Below, piece after piece: positions 45,809-55,282 of a DNA stretch of 64,000 bases. The stretch lies in assembly GCF_015291625.1 (NCBI RefSeq), contig NZ_CP030047.1, positions 6,262,001 to 6,326,000 of the forward strand, given 5' to 3'. The stretch's first letter is position 1. The number at the start of each line of letters is the position of its first letter. Position numbers and translations under genes: made by a program. This DNA is from Bradyrhizobium sp. CCBAU 53421. GTDB lineage: Bacteria > Pseudomonadota > Alphaproteobacteria > Rhizobiales > Xanthobacteraceae. The notes beneath the pieces are model-generated. The model worked only from the letters and a program-made list of their open reading frames with translations, was not told the origin of the DNA and made no database searches.

Positions 45809-47259
45809 GCCGCCTTCTGTGGCACATCCTGCGTTTGAGCCGCAAGCCTGTCACTGCCGCCGGCCCGCGCCGGCAGCACCAGGGTGGCCACCAGCCCCGG
45901 ATGGGCGTCACCGAGCCGCAGCTCGCCGCCATGGAGCGTGGCCACCGCCGAAGCCAGGCTGAGGCCGAGACCGGAACCGGGTAAGGTGCGGCTCGCCTCG
46001 AGCCGGACGAAGCGCTCCACCGCGTGCTTGCGGTCGCCCTCGGGGATACCAGGCCCATGGTCGGTGACGCTGAGCAGAACCTGATCGCCCTCGCGCCGCG
46101 CCTCGATCAGGATCTCCCGCGCATCGGCCTTCAGCGGCTCCACGGCCGCGTCGGGCTTGCCGTATTTGATAGCGTTCTCGACCAGGTTGGCAACCGCCTG
46201 GCTGATCAATTCGCGGTTGCCGTGAATCGGCGCCGGCGCGGTCTTCACTTGCAGCGTCATGCCATCGTCCTCGGCCAGCGGCTCGTACAATTCGTGAATG
46301 CCGTTGGCGACATCGGCGCCGTCGAAATCGTCCATGTTGCCGCGCGCCTGGCCGGACTCGGCACGCGCGATCATCAACAGCGCGTTGAAGGTGCGGATCA
46401 AGCCGTCGGACTCCTCGATCGTTCGCTCCAGCGCCGCGCGATAATCGGCCTCGCTGCTGGAGCGCGCCAGCGCCTCCTCGGCGCGGTTGCGCAGCCGCGT
46501 CAGCGGGGTCTTGAGGTCGTGGGCGATGTTGTCGGAGACCTCCTTCAACCCCGTCATCAGCGCCTCGATGCGCTCCAGCATGACGTTGAGATTTTCCGCG
46601 AGACGGTCGAGCTCGTCGCCGCTGCGGCCGACCGGCAGCCGGCCGGACAGATCGCCCGCCATGATGCGCCTGGTGGTGCCGGTCATGGCGTCGATCCGGT
46701 GCAGCACGCGGCGGGCGACGAAGATGCCGCCGCCGATGCCGAGCACGACGACGACGAGGATCGACCATTGCGCCGCCTTGGCGACGATGCCGAACAGCCG
46801 CCGCCGTTCCTCGAGGTCGCGCCCGACCAGCAGGCGGAAGCCGTTGTCCATCTCGGCGACCCGCACCAGCGCGCGATGATCGGTCTTGTCCTGGTCGTCG
46901 ATCCGGCGATAGGCGGTCTCGGTCCAGCCCTGCATGCTCATCACGCCCGGCGCCAGCGAGCCGACATTGCCGGCCAGCGCCTGCCCGTTCGGCGCGGTCA
47001 GGAGATAGAGGTTGGCGCCCGGCCGCAGCGCACGATTGCCCATCGTGGTCAGCAGGCCGTGCAGGCCGCGACGGTTATAGATCGCGGTGATCTCGCCGAT
47101 CTCGACGTTGACGGTCGTGGTGATCTGCTCGGTGATCAGCCGCCGCGTGTTCCAGGCGAAGTAAGCCAGCAGCGAGGCGGCAAACAGCGCGAACAGGAAC
47201 AGGTAGACCAGCGTCAGCCGAAACGCCGTGGTCCGGATCAGTTTACCGAATGCCGTCAC
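45805..47259 (-). CDS. Sensor histidine kinase, OmpR-system type
   Basis: 484 residues. TM1 (about 10-32) and TM2 (about 165-185) enclose a periplasmic domain of about 130 residues. A HAMP domain (about 185-240), HisKA with SDNIAHDLKTPLTRLRNRAEEAL and HATPase_c with NLVENAIKYGKP, DHGPGIPEGDR and GSGLGLSLASAVATLHGG follow. It is cognate to the response regulator whose gene overlaps its start by 17 bases. The coupling with glnE downstream and degP upstream suggests envelope or metabolic stress sensing, but the signal is not known. Confidence 0.88.
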   Translation of the reverse strand: MTAFGKLIRTTAFRLTLVYLFLFALFAASLLAYFAWNTRRLITEQITTTVNVEIGEITAIYNRRGLHGLLTTMGNRALRPGANLYLLTAPNGQALAGNVGSLAPGVMSMQGWTETAYRRIDDQDKTDHRALVRVAEMDNGFRLLVGRDLEERRRLFGIVAKAAQWSILVVVVLGIGGGIFVARRVLHRIDAMTGTTRRIMAGDLSGRLPVGRSGDELDRLAENLNVMLERIEALMTGLKEVSDNIAHDLKTPLTRLRNRAEEALARSSSEADYRAALERTIEESDGLIRTFNALLMIARAESGQARGNMDDFDGADVANGIHELYEPLAEDDGMTLQVKTAPAPIHGNRELISQAVANLVENAIKYGKPDAAVEPLKADAREILIEARREGDQVLLSVTDHGPGIPEGDRKHAVERFVRLEASRTLPGSGLGLSLASAVATLHGGELRLGDAHPGLVATLVLPARAGGSDRLAAQTQDVPQKAA

Positions 47260-47923
47260 GGATCATATACCCCGCGCCGCGGATGGTATGCAGCAGCGGC
47301 CGCTCAAAGCCCTTGTCGATCTTGGAGCGCAGCCGCGAGATGTGGACGTCGATCACGTTGGTCTGCGGATCGAAATGATAATCCCAGACGTTCTCGAGCA
47401 GCATGGTGCGCGTCACCACCTGGCCTGCATGCTTCATCAGATATTCGAGCAGGCGGAACTCGCGTGGCTGCAAGGTCAGCTCATCCTTGCCTCGGGCGAC
47501 GCGATGCGACAGCCGGTCGAGCTCGAGGTCGCCGACCCGGTAGGTGGTCTCCTCGGCCGGCCCGACATTGCGCCGCGACAGCACCTCGACGCGCGCGAGC
47601 AGCTCGGCGAACGAATAGGGTTTCGGCAGATAGTCGTCGCCGCCGGCGCGCAGGCCCTTGATGCGATCATCGACCTGGCCGAGCGCCGACAGGATCAGCA
47701 CCGGCGTCCGGTTGCCCTTGTCGCGCAGCATGCCGATCAGTGACAGACCGTCCCGCTTCGGCAGCATGCGATCCACCACCAGCACGTCGTAATCGCCGGT
47801 CTCCGCCATCGACAGACCCTCCTCACCGTCGGAGGCGAGATCGGCGATATAGCCGACCTCACGGAACGCCTTGACTAGATAGTCGGCTGACTCGCGGTCG
47901 TCTTCGATGATCAGGATGCGCAT
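47243..47923 (-). CDS. OmpR/PhoB-family response regulator
   Basis: 226 residues from the ATG at 47923; a GTG at 47944 with GAGGG upstream would add seven residues (VTATAPQ) and is a fair alternative. The receiver domain (1-115) has the phospho-acceptor Asp in VVDRMLPKRDG and Lys in YLPKPYSF. The C-terminal winged helix (about 130-225) reads LTLQPREFRLLEYLMKHAGQVVTR and VDVHISRLRSKIDKG. It forms a two-component pair with the overlapping kinase gene. Confidence 0.9.
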   Translation of the reverse strand: MRILIIEDDRESADYLVKAFREVGYIADLASDGEEGLSMAETGDYDVLVVDRMLPKRDGLSLIGMLRDKGNRTPVLILSALGQVDDRIKGLRAGGDDYLPKPYSFAELLARVEVLSRRNVGPAEETTYRVGDLELDRLSHRVARGKDELTLQPREFRLLEYLMKHAGQVVTRTMLLENVWDYHFDPQTNVIDVHISRLRSKIDKGFERPLLHTIRGAGYMIRDGIR

Positions 47924-48019
47924 TTGCGGAGCGGTTGCGGTCACGGGAATGGGCCCTCTGTCAGCATGACGCGGCCGGCCTGCACATGCAAGACGACCGC
48001 GAATATTCCGAATTGTTTG

Positions 48020-48057
48020 AGAAAAGTGGGCGGTGAAGCTGGGGGACCTCACCGCCC
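48020..48057 (-). terminator. Probable terminator of degP
   Basis: Nine-base arms (48028-48036, 48049-48057) with a 12-base loop. On the minus strand they are followed by ACTTTTCTC. It is 130 bases past the degP stop, between degP and the response regulator gene, so the latter probably has its own promoter. Confidence 0.6.
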
Positions 48058-48188
48058 TGAGACCTTCCGACGGAGGGGGGCATATTCCATCGAAAGGCAA
48101 CGTAGGGAGCGAGCAAGGGGCCCGCCCCCCGGAACGCGCCGTCGGCGGGGGCGACTAATGCCGGCGACGCTTTCCAACTCATAGATAG

Positions 48189-49778
48189 TTATCCCTTGGC
48201 CAAAGGCACTGCCACAAAGCGCGACGAACCGCCGCTCTTCACGCGCATGAGAACGCTGTTCTTGTTGTCATTGCGCGCCGCGGTGATCGCATCACGCACC
48301 TCACCGGCGGTGCCGACGGACTTGCCGGCGACCTCGAGGATCACGTCGCCTTCCTTGAAGCCCCGCTCAGCGGCAGCACTCTTGGGATCGACTTCGGTCA
48401 CGACCACGCCTTCCTTGCCGGCGCCGGCCACGCTGTTGGCAGGCGCCACGGTGAGGCCCAGCTTCGGCACGTCGGTGCCACGGGACGAATTGCCCTTGTC
48501 GCTGTTGTTGTCGGTGTCAGCCTTGGCTTCCAGGCTGTTCGGCAACTGGCCGAGCGTCAGGTTGACGGTCTTGTCCTGACCCTTGTGCAGCACGTTCAAC
48601 TTCACGGCATTGCCGGGCGCGAGGCCGCCGATGGTGCGGGCGAGCTCGCGCGCATCCTTCACCGGCTCGCCGTTGACGGCGGTGATGACGTCGCCGGACT
48701 CGATGCCGGCCTTGGCCGCGGGGCCGTTGGCCTGCGGTTCGGCAACGAGCGCGCCTTCGGCCTTCTTCATGCCGAGGCTGTCGGCGATGTCGGAGGTCAC
48801 CGGCTGGATCTGGACGCCGATCCAGCCGCGGCTGACCGAGCCCTTGTCCTTGAGCTGGGCAACCACGCTCTTGACGGTCTGGGCCGGGATCGAGAACGCG
48901 ATGCCGACGCTGCCGCCGGACGGCGAGTAGATCGCGGTGTTGACGCCCATCACCTCACCGGAGACGTCGAACGCCGGGCCGCCCGAATTGCCCTTGTTCA
49001 CGGGCGCATCGATCTGGATGAAATCGTCATACGGGCCGTTGCCGATGTCGCGGCCGGAGGCCGAGACGATGCCCGCGGTCACGGTGCCGCCGAGGCCGAA
49101 CGGATTGCCGACCGCCAGCACCCAGTCGCCGATGCGCGGCTTGGTGTCGGAGAGCTTGGCGAACTGGAAGTTGGAGCCGCCCTCGACCTTGATCAGCGCG
49201 AGGTCGGTGCGCGGATCGGTGCCGATCACCTTGGCGGAATAGGTCTTGCCGTCGTCGGTGGTGACTTCGACCTTGTCGGCGCCGTCGACGACGTGATTGT
49301 TGGTCACGGCAAAGCCGTCAGCCGAGATGAAGAAGCCGGAGCCCTGGCCCGTCACCACGCCACCGCCACGCGGTCCGCCGCGCAGACCCGGGGGCAAGCC
49401 ATCCGGACCGCCGAAGCGGCGGAAGAAGCGCTCCATCGGCGAACCCGGCTGGAACGGCGAATCGTCATTGTTGCCGCTGTCGTCCTTGGCCACCTTCTCG
49501 CGAATGTTGACCTTGACCGAGATCACCGACGGCTTCACGCGCTCGACGATGTCGGCGAAGCCGATCGGCTGCTGAACCTTCTTGACCTCGTTGTTGACCT
49601 GCGCATGCGCGGGGGTCGTGAACAGGTCGGCCGGGTTGTGGGTGGGGCTGAAGCCGTAGGTGGCGGCACCGAGGCCGGCCACGACCGACGCCATCAGCGC
49701 GAGTTTACGGGCAGAGAACAGCGAGCGCTTCGGCGCCTTGTAGGACGGAAGGGACGAGAGGTCGGGACGGTCGGTCAT
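48189..49778 (-). CDS. degP: Do-type serine protease / chaperone
   Basis: 529 residues, HtrA/DegP family, periplasmic quality control of misfolded proteins. An N-terminal membrane anchor or signal (KLALMASVVAGLGAATYGFSP) is followed by the trypsin-like domain with catalytic His in AVTNNHVVDGA, Asp in DPRTDLALIKV and Ser in NKGNSGGPAFD. Two PDZ domains follow (about 300-395 and 430-520). A Gly-rich segment GGPDGLPPGLRGGPRGGG precedes the protease core. It is upstream of the RR-HK-glnE unit and downstream of the ccm operon. Confidence 0.93.
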   Translation of the reverse strand: MTDRPDLSSLPSYKAPKRSLFSARKLALMASVVAGLGAATYGFSPTHNPADLFTTPAHAQVNNEVKKVQQPIGFADIVERVKPSVISVKVNIREKVAKDDSGNNDDSPFQPGSPMERFFRRFGGPDGLPPGLRGGPRGGGVVTGQGSGFFISADGFAVTNNHVVDGADKVEVTTDDGKTYSAKVIGTDPRTDLALIKVEGGSNFQFAKLSDTKPRIGDWVLAVGNPFGLGGTVTAGIVSASGRDIGNGPYDDFIQIDAPVNKGNSGGPAFDVSGEVMGVNTAIYSPSGGSVGIAFSIPAQTVKSVVAQLKDKGSVSRGWIGVQIQPVTSDIADSLGMKKAEGALVAEPQANGPAAKAGIESGDVITAVNGEPVKDARELARTIGGLAPGNAVKLNVLHKGQDKTVNLTLGQLPNSLEAKADTDNNSDKGNSSRGTDVPKLGLTVAPANSVAGAGKEGVVVTEVDPKSAAAERGFKEGDVILEVAGKSVGTAGEVRDAITAARNDNKNSVLMRVKSGGSSRFVAVPLAKG

Positions 49779-49949
49779 GTGTTGAGATCTCCAGGGCCAG
49801 AATCATTCGGTGCGGGGGCGAGCACCTGATGCGCCTGAACATGGGGTCATCAGCCTTACAGCGCGCTGGCTGCGGAATTAAACTTTGGTAATTGAGCCGG
49901 CCCGCGCTGCGGCAGAATAGCGCATGCAAATTAAGGGCTTAGAAAGGAA

Positions 49950-50459
49950 CTAACGCGGCTTGTCCGGCGCGGATTCGGCCGCCAGCAGCCGTTCCAGCCG
50001 CGCTGCTTCGTCCGGCGTCAATCCCGGGCCGGAATCGCCCCCGCCAGCGGCCGGATTCGGCCTGCGCCGACCGAGCCGCCAGAGCGCGAAACCGCCCAGC
50101 AGAAGCGCCAAAGGCGGGGTCAGCCACAGCACCAGCGTGTGCTCGTTGAGGCGCGGCTTCAGCAGCACGAATTCGCCGTAGCGGGCGACCAGGAAATCGA
50201 TCACTTGGCGGTCGCTGTCGCCGGCCGCGATGCGCTCGCGCACCAAGAGGCGGAGGTCGCGTGCCAGCGGCGCCTCCGAATCGTCGATCGACTGGTTCTG
50301 GCAGACCATGCAGCGCAGCTCTTTCGAAAGCTCGCGCGCCCTCGCCTCCTTCGCCGGATCCGACATGATCTCGTCGGGCAGCACCGCCCGCGCCGGCATC
50401 GCGCCGAGCATCAGGCTCATCGCAAACACGGCGGCTGCAAGCGCGCGCGACCGCATCAC
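49950..50459 (-). CDS. ccmH: Cytochrome c maturation protein CcmH (CycL)
   Basis: 169 residues. A signal peptide (ALAAAVFAMSLMLGAMPARA) is followed by the thiol-disulfide domain with LRCMVCQNQS (the LRCxxCQ motif that keeps apocytochrome c reduced), a membrane anchor (LVLWLTPPLALLLGGFALW) and a short cytoplasmic tail. Its start overlaps ccmF by 4 bases. Last gene of the ccmI-ccmE-ccmF-ccmH operon. Confidence 0.92.
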   Translation of the reverse strand: MMRSRALAAAVFAMSLMLGAMPARAVLPDEIMSDPAKEARARELSKELRCMVCQNQSIDDSEAPLARDLRLLVRERIAAGDSDRQVIDFLVARYGEFVLLKPRLNEHTLVLWLTPPLALLLGGFALWRLGRRRPNPAAGGGDSGPGLTPDEAARLERLLAAESAPDKPR

Positions 50460-52441
50460 TCGGCCGCCTGCAATGCGCGCGCCGCCGACTTGGCCGGCTT
50501 CGGCGCGCCAACCCTGAGGCGGCGGTCAGACAGCGACAGCAGCCCGCCGAACGCCATCAGCACCGGCCCCCACCAGATCATCAGCACCAGCGGCTTGTGA
50601 TAGATCCGCACCGCGATGGCGCCATCGGCCGTGGTATCGCCGAGCGAGATGTACAGCTGGCTGGCGCCACGGGTCAGCAGCGCGGCCTCGGTGGTCGAGG
50701 CGCCGCGGGTGGTGAAGTTGCGCTTCGATGGCGTCATCACGCTGACCTTCTCGCCGTCACGGGTGACGGTGAATTGCGCGACCATCTCGCGGAAATTCGG
50801 CCCCTGCCGCGGGTTGAGGCCGTCGAGCCGCAGCTCGTAGCCGGCGACCTTGGCGACGTCGTCCGGCTTCATGGACCCGATATATTCGCTGTTCCAGGTG
50901 GTCTCGCAGACGATCCCGATCAGCGCGACGCCGAGCCCGGCATGCGCGAACGCGGTGCCCCAGGTCGCGCGCGGCAGGCCGCGGGCGCGGCGCAGCGAGA
51001 GCGACAGCGGAATCCGGAACAGCGCGATACGCTCGGCGAGGTCACACAACGCGCCCATGATGACGAAGGCCGCGAGCCCGATCGCGAGCGGCGCCAGGGT
51101 CGCGCCGCCATAGGTCCACGCAAGCACCAGCGCGATCGCAACCAGCGCGACGATGCCGGCCACCATCAGCCGCTGCGCCGCGCCGAGCAGGTCGCCGCGC
51201 TTCCAGGCCAGCAGCGGCCCGAACGGCACCGCCAGCAGCAGCGGCACGAACAGCGGCGCGAAGGTGAAATTGAAGAACGGCGCACCGACCGAGATCTTCT
51301 CGCCGGTGAGGACCTCCAGCGCCAGCGGATACAGCGTGCCGATGAACACCGTCGCGCAGGCGGTGGTGAGCAGGAGATTGTTGAGCACCAGCGCGCCTTC
51401 GCGCGAGATCGGCGCGAACAGCCCGCCCTGCTTCAGCGCCGGCGCGCGCCAGGCATAAAGCGACAGGCTGCCGCCGATGAAGACGAACAGGATCAGCAGG
51501 ATGAACACGCCGCGGGTCGGATCGGTTGCGAAGGCGTGGACCGAGGTCAAGACGCCGGAGCGCACCAGGAAGGTGCCGAGCAGCGACAGCGAGAAGGTCA
51601 GGATCGACAGCAGCACGGTCCAGACCTTCAGCGCGTTGCGCTTCTCCATCACCAGCGCCGAATGCAGCAGCGCCGTGCCGGCGAGCCACGGCATCAGCGA
51701 GGCGTTCTCGACCGGATCCCAGAACCACCAGCCGCCCCAGCCGAGCTCGTAATAGGCCCAGTAGGAGCCCATCGCGATGCCGAGCGTGAGGAATATCCAC
51801 GCCATCAGCGTCCACGGCCGCACCCAGCGCGCCCAGGCGGCGTCGATCCGCCCCTCCAGCAGCGCCGCCACCGCGAACGAGAACGAGATCGAGAAGCCGA
51901 CATAGCCGAGATAGAGCATCGGCGGATGCACCGCGAGGCCGATGTCCTGCAGCACCGGATTGAGGTCGCGTCCCTCGAGCGGCGGGTTGGCGATGCGCAG
52001 GAACGGGTTCGAGGTGATCAGGATGAACAGATAGAAGGCGCTGGCGACCCAGGCCTGCACCGCCAGCACATGCGCACGCAGGGACAGCGGCAGATTGTTG
52101 CCGAAGGCGGCGACGAGGCCGCCGAACAGCGCCAGGATCGACACCCACAGCAGCATCGAGCCTTCATGGTTTCCCCACACGCCGGTGATCTTGTAGAGCA
52201 GCGGCTTCAGCGAATGCGAATTCTCGAAGACATTGGCGACCGAGAAATCCGAGCTGACGTGCAAGGTCACCAGCGCCGCGAACGACGCCGCGACGAACAG
52301 CAATTGCGCCAGCGCGGTCGAGCGCGCGACGTTCATCAGCGCCGCATCGCGCCAGCGCGCGCCGACGATCGGCACGATCGACTGGATCAGCGCGAGCCCA
52401 AGAGCCAGCACCAGGGCATAATGTCCGCTTTCGGCGATCAC
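50456..52441 (-). CDS. ccmF: Heme lyase subunit CcmF (CycK)
   Basis: 661 residues with about 15 membrane helices. The heme-handling WWD domain is visible as [15 protein letters not shown] (about 236), and four conserved His residues in periplasmic loops are expected. CcmF with CcmH and CcmI joins heme to the CxxCH motifs of apocytochromes c on the periplasmic side. Both ends overlap neighbouring genes by 4 bases. Confidence 0.95.
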   Translation of the reverse strand: MIAESGHYALVLALGLALIQSIVPIVGARWRDAALMNVARSTALAQLLFVAASFAALVTLHVSSDFSVANVFENSHSLKPLLYKITGVWGNHEGSMLLWVSILALFGGLVAAFGNNLPLSLRAHVLAVQAWVASAFYLFILITSNPFLRIANPPLEGRDLNPVLQDIGLAVHPPMLYLGYVGFSISFSFAVAALLEGRIDAAWARWVRPWTLMAWIFLTLGIAMGSYWAYYELGWGGWWFWDPVENASLMPWLAGTALLHSALVMEKRNALKVWTVLLSILTFSLSLLGTFLVRSGVLTSVHAFATDPTRGVFILLILFVFIGGSLSLYAWRAPALKQGGLFAPISREGALVLNNLLLTTACATVFIGTLYPLALEVLTGEKISVGAPFFNFTFAPLFVPLLLAVPFGPLLAWKRGDLLGAAQRLMVAGIVALVAIALVLAWTYGGATLAPLAIGLAAFVIMGALCDLAERIALFRIPLSLSLRRARGLPRATWGTAFAHAGLGVALIGIVCETTWNSEYIGSMKPDDVAKVAGYELRLDGLNPRQGPNFREMVAQFTVTRDGEKVSVMTPSKRNFTTRGASTTEAALLTRGASQLYISLGDTTADGAIAVRIYHKPLVLMIWWGPVLMAFGGLLSLSDRRLRVGAPKPAKSAARALQAAE

Positions 52442-52935
52442 CGCATCGCTCCCTGGGTCGGCGCCGCGGAGGCGCTCGGCATGTTGTTTGGTTTGGCGCC
52501 GTAATCGTCCTTCCAGTGGCCCTGCTTCTTCAGGGCATCGGCGACATCCTTCGGCATATAGGTCTCGTCATGCTTGGCGAGCACGGTGTCGGCGCGGAAC
52601 ACGCCTGACGCATCGAGCGCGCCTTCGGCAACGACGCCCTGCCCCTCGCGGAACAGGTCCGGCAGGATGCCCTTGTAGGCGACCGGCAGCGTCGCGCCGC
52701 CGTCGCCGACGGTGAAGGTCACCGCGAGATTGTCGCCGCGCTTCAGCGAGCCCTGCTCCACCAGGCCGCCGAGGCGGAAACGCTTGCCCGGACCGAGATG
52801 CTTCTCGGCGACCATCGACGGCGTCGAGAAGAACACGATGGAATCGCGCAGCGCGTTCAGCACCAGGCCCGCGGCGATCGCGAGCACGACGAGCGCGCAG
52901 CCGATCAATGTCAAACGCCGTTGCTTCCTGGTCAT
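52438..52935 (-). CDS. ccmE: Heme chaperone CcmE (CycJ)
   Basis: 165 residues. One N-terminal membrane helix ([22 protein letters not shown]) precedes an OB-fold periplasmic domain. The heme-binding His is in [12 protein letters not shown] (about 128), with the Tyr that supports the heme iron. Hands heme to CcmF. The C-terminal tail is disordered. It stands 59 bases downstream of ccmI. Confidence 0.95.
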   Translation of the reverse strand: MTRKQRRLTLIGCALVVLAIAAGLVLNALRDSIVFFSTPSMVAEKHLGPGKRFRLGGLVEQGSLKRGDNLAVTFTVGDGGATLPVAYKGILPDLFREGQGVVAEGALDASGVFRADTVLAKHDETYMPKDVADALKKQGHWKDDYGAKPNNMPSASAAPTQGAMR

Positions 52936-52994
52936 GGTCCATCCTTGCGCATGACGTTACCCGAAAACCGCTGTGCACTCTTCGGCGTCATGGT

Positions 52995-54131
52995 CTATCC
53001 ATCAAGCCCGAGATTCTTCAGCCCCTCATTGAGCTGACGCAACCGGTCCGCATTGTTGGCCACCGCCTGCCGGGCATCGGCGCGCGCGCTCATCGCCTTG
53101 TCGCGCTCCCCCATCACGAGATAGGCGCGGACCAGCCGCAGCCAGCCCTCGACGTCGTCGCCATTGGTCTTCAGCCGCGTCGCCAGCCGGTCGACCATGC
53201 CCTTGATCATGGTGCCGCGATCGGCCTCGCTCATGTCCTGGGCTGCGGCCACCGCGCCATCAGGCAACGCGGGTGCGCTGACGCCACCGGGTGAGCTGAC
53301 GCCCGGCGCGCTGCCGCCGACCCGCACCAGCGCAGCCTGCACCAGCGGCCGCCACGGCGCATCGGACGGCCCCTTCGCCAGCATCTTTTGCCAGAGCGCT
53401 GCGGCATCGGCCTTGCGACCGTCCTGCTCGGCGGCGAGGCCGAGGAAATAGTTCGCCTTGGCGTCGTCGCCATTGAGCGCGACGGCGCGCTCGAACTCCG
53501 CCTTGGCGTCAGCGGTGACGACGCCGCCGGCAGTCCCCATCAGCGCCTCGCCGAGATCGGCGCGGCGATCGGCGGTCTCGCCGGCATAAATGATGGCGTT
53601 GCGATAGGCGCGGACCGCGTCGTCGTAGCGGCCGAGCCGCGACAGCACCGGCGCCAGCACCGTCCAGCCACGGCCGTCGGTCGGGTTCTTCTCCAGATGG
53701 GCCTCGACCTGCGCGACCAGATTGGCGAGCGGCTGATTGGCATCGGCCACCCGGCTGCGCTCGGCGAGCGGAAAGTCGCCGAGGCGCGGCGAGCCGAGCG
53801 CGAGATAGAAGCTCGAAGCAATCACCGGCAACCCGACCAGGGCCACGACCGCGGCGGCGCGCCGCAGACTGAGACTGCCTGTCACCGGGGCGTCACGTCC
53901 GCTCTGGTCGGCGGCGGCGAGCAGCCGGCGGCTGATCTCGATCCGCGCAGCGTCGGCTTCGGCGGCGCCGATGAGCCCACCGGCCATGTCGCGGTCGATC
54001 TCGGCGAGCTGGTCGCGGTAGACCACGACCTCGCTGCCGCCGCTATCCGCCCGTCCGCGGCGGCTGAGCGGCCACAGCACGGCAAAGATCGCCGCGACCG
54101 TCATCAGCGCGAACACAAACCACAGCGTCAT
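52995..54131 (-). CDS. ccmI: Cytochrome c maturation protein CcmI (CycH)
   Basis: 378 residues from the ATG at 54131. An N-terminal helix (TLWFVFALMTVAAIFAVLWPL) and a cytoplasmic loop with YRDQLAEIDRDMAGG are followed by a second helix (about 95-118) and periplasmic TPR repeats (about 130-375). It holds apocytochrome c for ligation. Promoter-proximal gene of the operon; the upstream gap leads into the accessory block. The upstream in-frame extension (MPEAAVPSGNRL) has no ribosome binding site. Confidence 0.92.
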   Translation of the reverse strand: MTLWFVFALMTVAAIFAVLWPLSRRGRADSGGSEVVVYRDQLAEIDRDMAGGLIGAAEADAARIEISRRLLAAADQSGRDAPVTGSLSLRRAAAVVALVGLPVIASSFYLALGSPRLGDFPLAERSRVADANQPLANLVAQVEAHLEKNPTDGRGWTVLAPVLSRLGRYDDAVRAYRNAIIYAGETADRRADLGEALMGTAGGVVTADAKAEFERAVALNGDDAKANYFLGLAAEQDGRKADAAALWQKMLAKGPSDAPWRPLVQAALVRVGGSAPGVSSPGGVSAPALPDGAVAAAQDMSEADRGTMIKGMVDRLATRLKTNGDDVEGWLRLVRAYLVMGERDKAMSARADARQAVANNADRLRQLNEGLKNLGLDG

Positions 54132-54552
54132 CAAGCGGTTCCCGGATGGAACGGCGGCTTCCGGCAAGCCGCCTTAGAATCGCTTTACACTACCCGTGGC
54201 GAGCCCGGCAATTGACAATTGCTGGATCGACCGAAGGTCGAAATCAGGCGGTTTCCGGCACCGTTCCGGCGGACTTGCAACGGCGTTACCTGGCGAAGCC
54301 GCGGGCGACCAAAATATCGAAAACAACCCCATGCACAGTAGCCGGCGGGCGCCCGCCGGCGCTCGAAGGACGACTTGACACGTCGGGCAACTCAGCATCA
54401 CACTTCCATTATTCCGAAATTGCGCAAATGCTGGTCGTTCCGCCCTTCGGGCTGGTCGATTTGTCGTCGAGCATGCTCGCGAATTACGGTCACCTACAAG
54501 ATTGTCCGGCAGCGCTTCCCGTCAGGGCGCGACTTTGCAATTGAATGCGCCG
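54132..54552. other. Region between ccmI and IS1-like relic, no gene recognised
   Basis: It contains the promoter side of the ccm operon and a GCCGGCGGGCGCCCGCCGGC hairpin at 54342-54361. Frames in both directions are short or have no family. The sequence looks degenerate and marks the left margin of the accessory block. Confidence 0.4.
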
Positions 54553-54855
54553 TCACCCTAGTCCCCCGGTTCGTGTCGGACGGATCGCTGTCCACGTCCA
54601 AACATCATCGGCGGCCGCCGGAGCGACCTTCGCTTTCTCCATGTTCGCGGACTTGGCGTAAAGCGAAGCCCCTTTCGTCCATTTGGAGCGCTTGTACGAC
54701 AGGCTCCGCAATGCCTTGTCCTTACAGGCGGCGCAAGCGTGCCTCGTATCAACCAAAAGTTTGGCTACCGTATTCTTGCTAGCACTAGTAAGCCGAGCAA
54801 TGACGCGGATCGACTGCCCTTCGCACAGGAGATGGAGAATTTGCGCACCAGCAGT
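54553..54855 (-). pseudogene. IS1-like transposase relic
   Basis: The minus-strand frame reads AQILHLLCEGQSIRVIARLT, SASKNTVAKLLVD, CKDKALRSL and AAADDVWTWTAI. These blocks correspond to the N-terminal HTH and the start of the catalytic region of IS1-like transposases. Stops precede the frame at 54900 upward, the expected DEIWSF segment is garbled (YKRSKWTKGASLYAKS) and the protein breaks off after TWTAI, before the rest of the catalytic domain. A dead fragment at the edge of the accessory block. Confidence 0.7.
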
Positions 54856-54898
54856 CTGGTCAGACTGCTGATACCGGCAATTAGGTGAAATGATACCG

Positions 54899-54919
54899 TT
54901 ACGTCATTAGGTGACGTAA
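54899..54919 (+). promoter_or_regulatory. Operator of the higBA operon
   Basis: TTACGTCA-TTAGG-TGACGTAA: perfect eight-base arms, five-base spacer, ending 5 bases before the -35 hexamer of the higB promoter. HigA-type antitoxins normally bind such palindromes to repress their own operon. Confidence 0.7.
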
Positions 54920-54924
54920 TGACC

Positions 54925-54953
54925 TTGAATACTAATTTTGCGCATGCTATATT
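54925..54953 (+). promoter_or_regulatory. Promoter of the higBA operon
   Basis: TTGAAT (54925-54930) and TATATT (54948-54953) separated by exactly 17 bases, 18 bases before the ribosome binding site GAGGGG (54963-54968). A good match to a housekeeping promoter. Confidence 0.6.
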
Positions 54954-54971
54954 CCTCTTCCTGAGGGGCAG

Positions 54972-55268
54972 ATGGACGTTGAGTTTGACGACGACAGTCT
55001 CGACCAACTGGAGACCGATCTCCAGTTCACGGGCGGATTCAACAAGGCCATCGTGAAGGGGTTTCGGAAACTGATGCAGGTGATACGGGCCGCAACCGAC
55101 GAGCGCGACTTCTATGCAATGAAAAGCCTGCACTTCGAAAAGCTTGAGGGCAACAGGGATCACGAGAGATCGATGAGGATCAACGACAAATACCGCTTGA
55201 TCCTGGAACTGGAAGGAAATGCTCCGAACAAAAAGGTTCGGGTCAAGAAGATCGAAGATTACCACTAG
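54972..55268 (+). CDS. higB: HigB-type toxin (RelE superfamily)
   Basis: 98 residues, start MDVEFDDDSLDQLETD. The family pattern is seen in FRKLMQVIRAATDERDFYAMKSLHFEKLEG, the central SMRINDKYRLILE strand pair and the final VKKIEDYH. HigB toxins cleave mRNA on the ribosome. The toxin gene comes first, as is usual for higBA, 14 bases before the antitoxin. GC is lower than in the surrounding core genes, in keeping with acquisition. Confidence 0.85.
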   Translation: MDVEFDDDSLDQLETDLQFTGGFNKAIVKGFRKLMQVIRAATDERDFYAMKSLHFEKLEGNRDHERSMRINDKYRLILELEGNAPNKKVRVKKIEDYH

Positions 55269-55282
55269 AAAGGGAGGGCATC

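Noticed and set aside
43577..45838. 753-codon plus-strand frame opposite glnE
   Set aside because: Shadow of glnE; no motif, no ribosome binding site.
54375..54782. 135-codon plus-strand frame between ccmI and higB
   Set aside because: It runs antisense to the IS1-like relic and its product has no recognisable feature.
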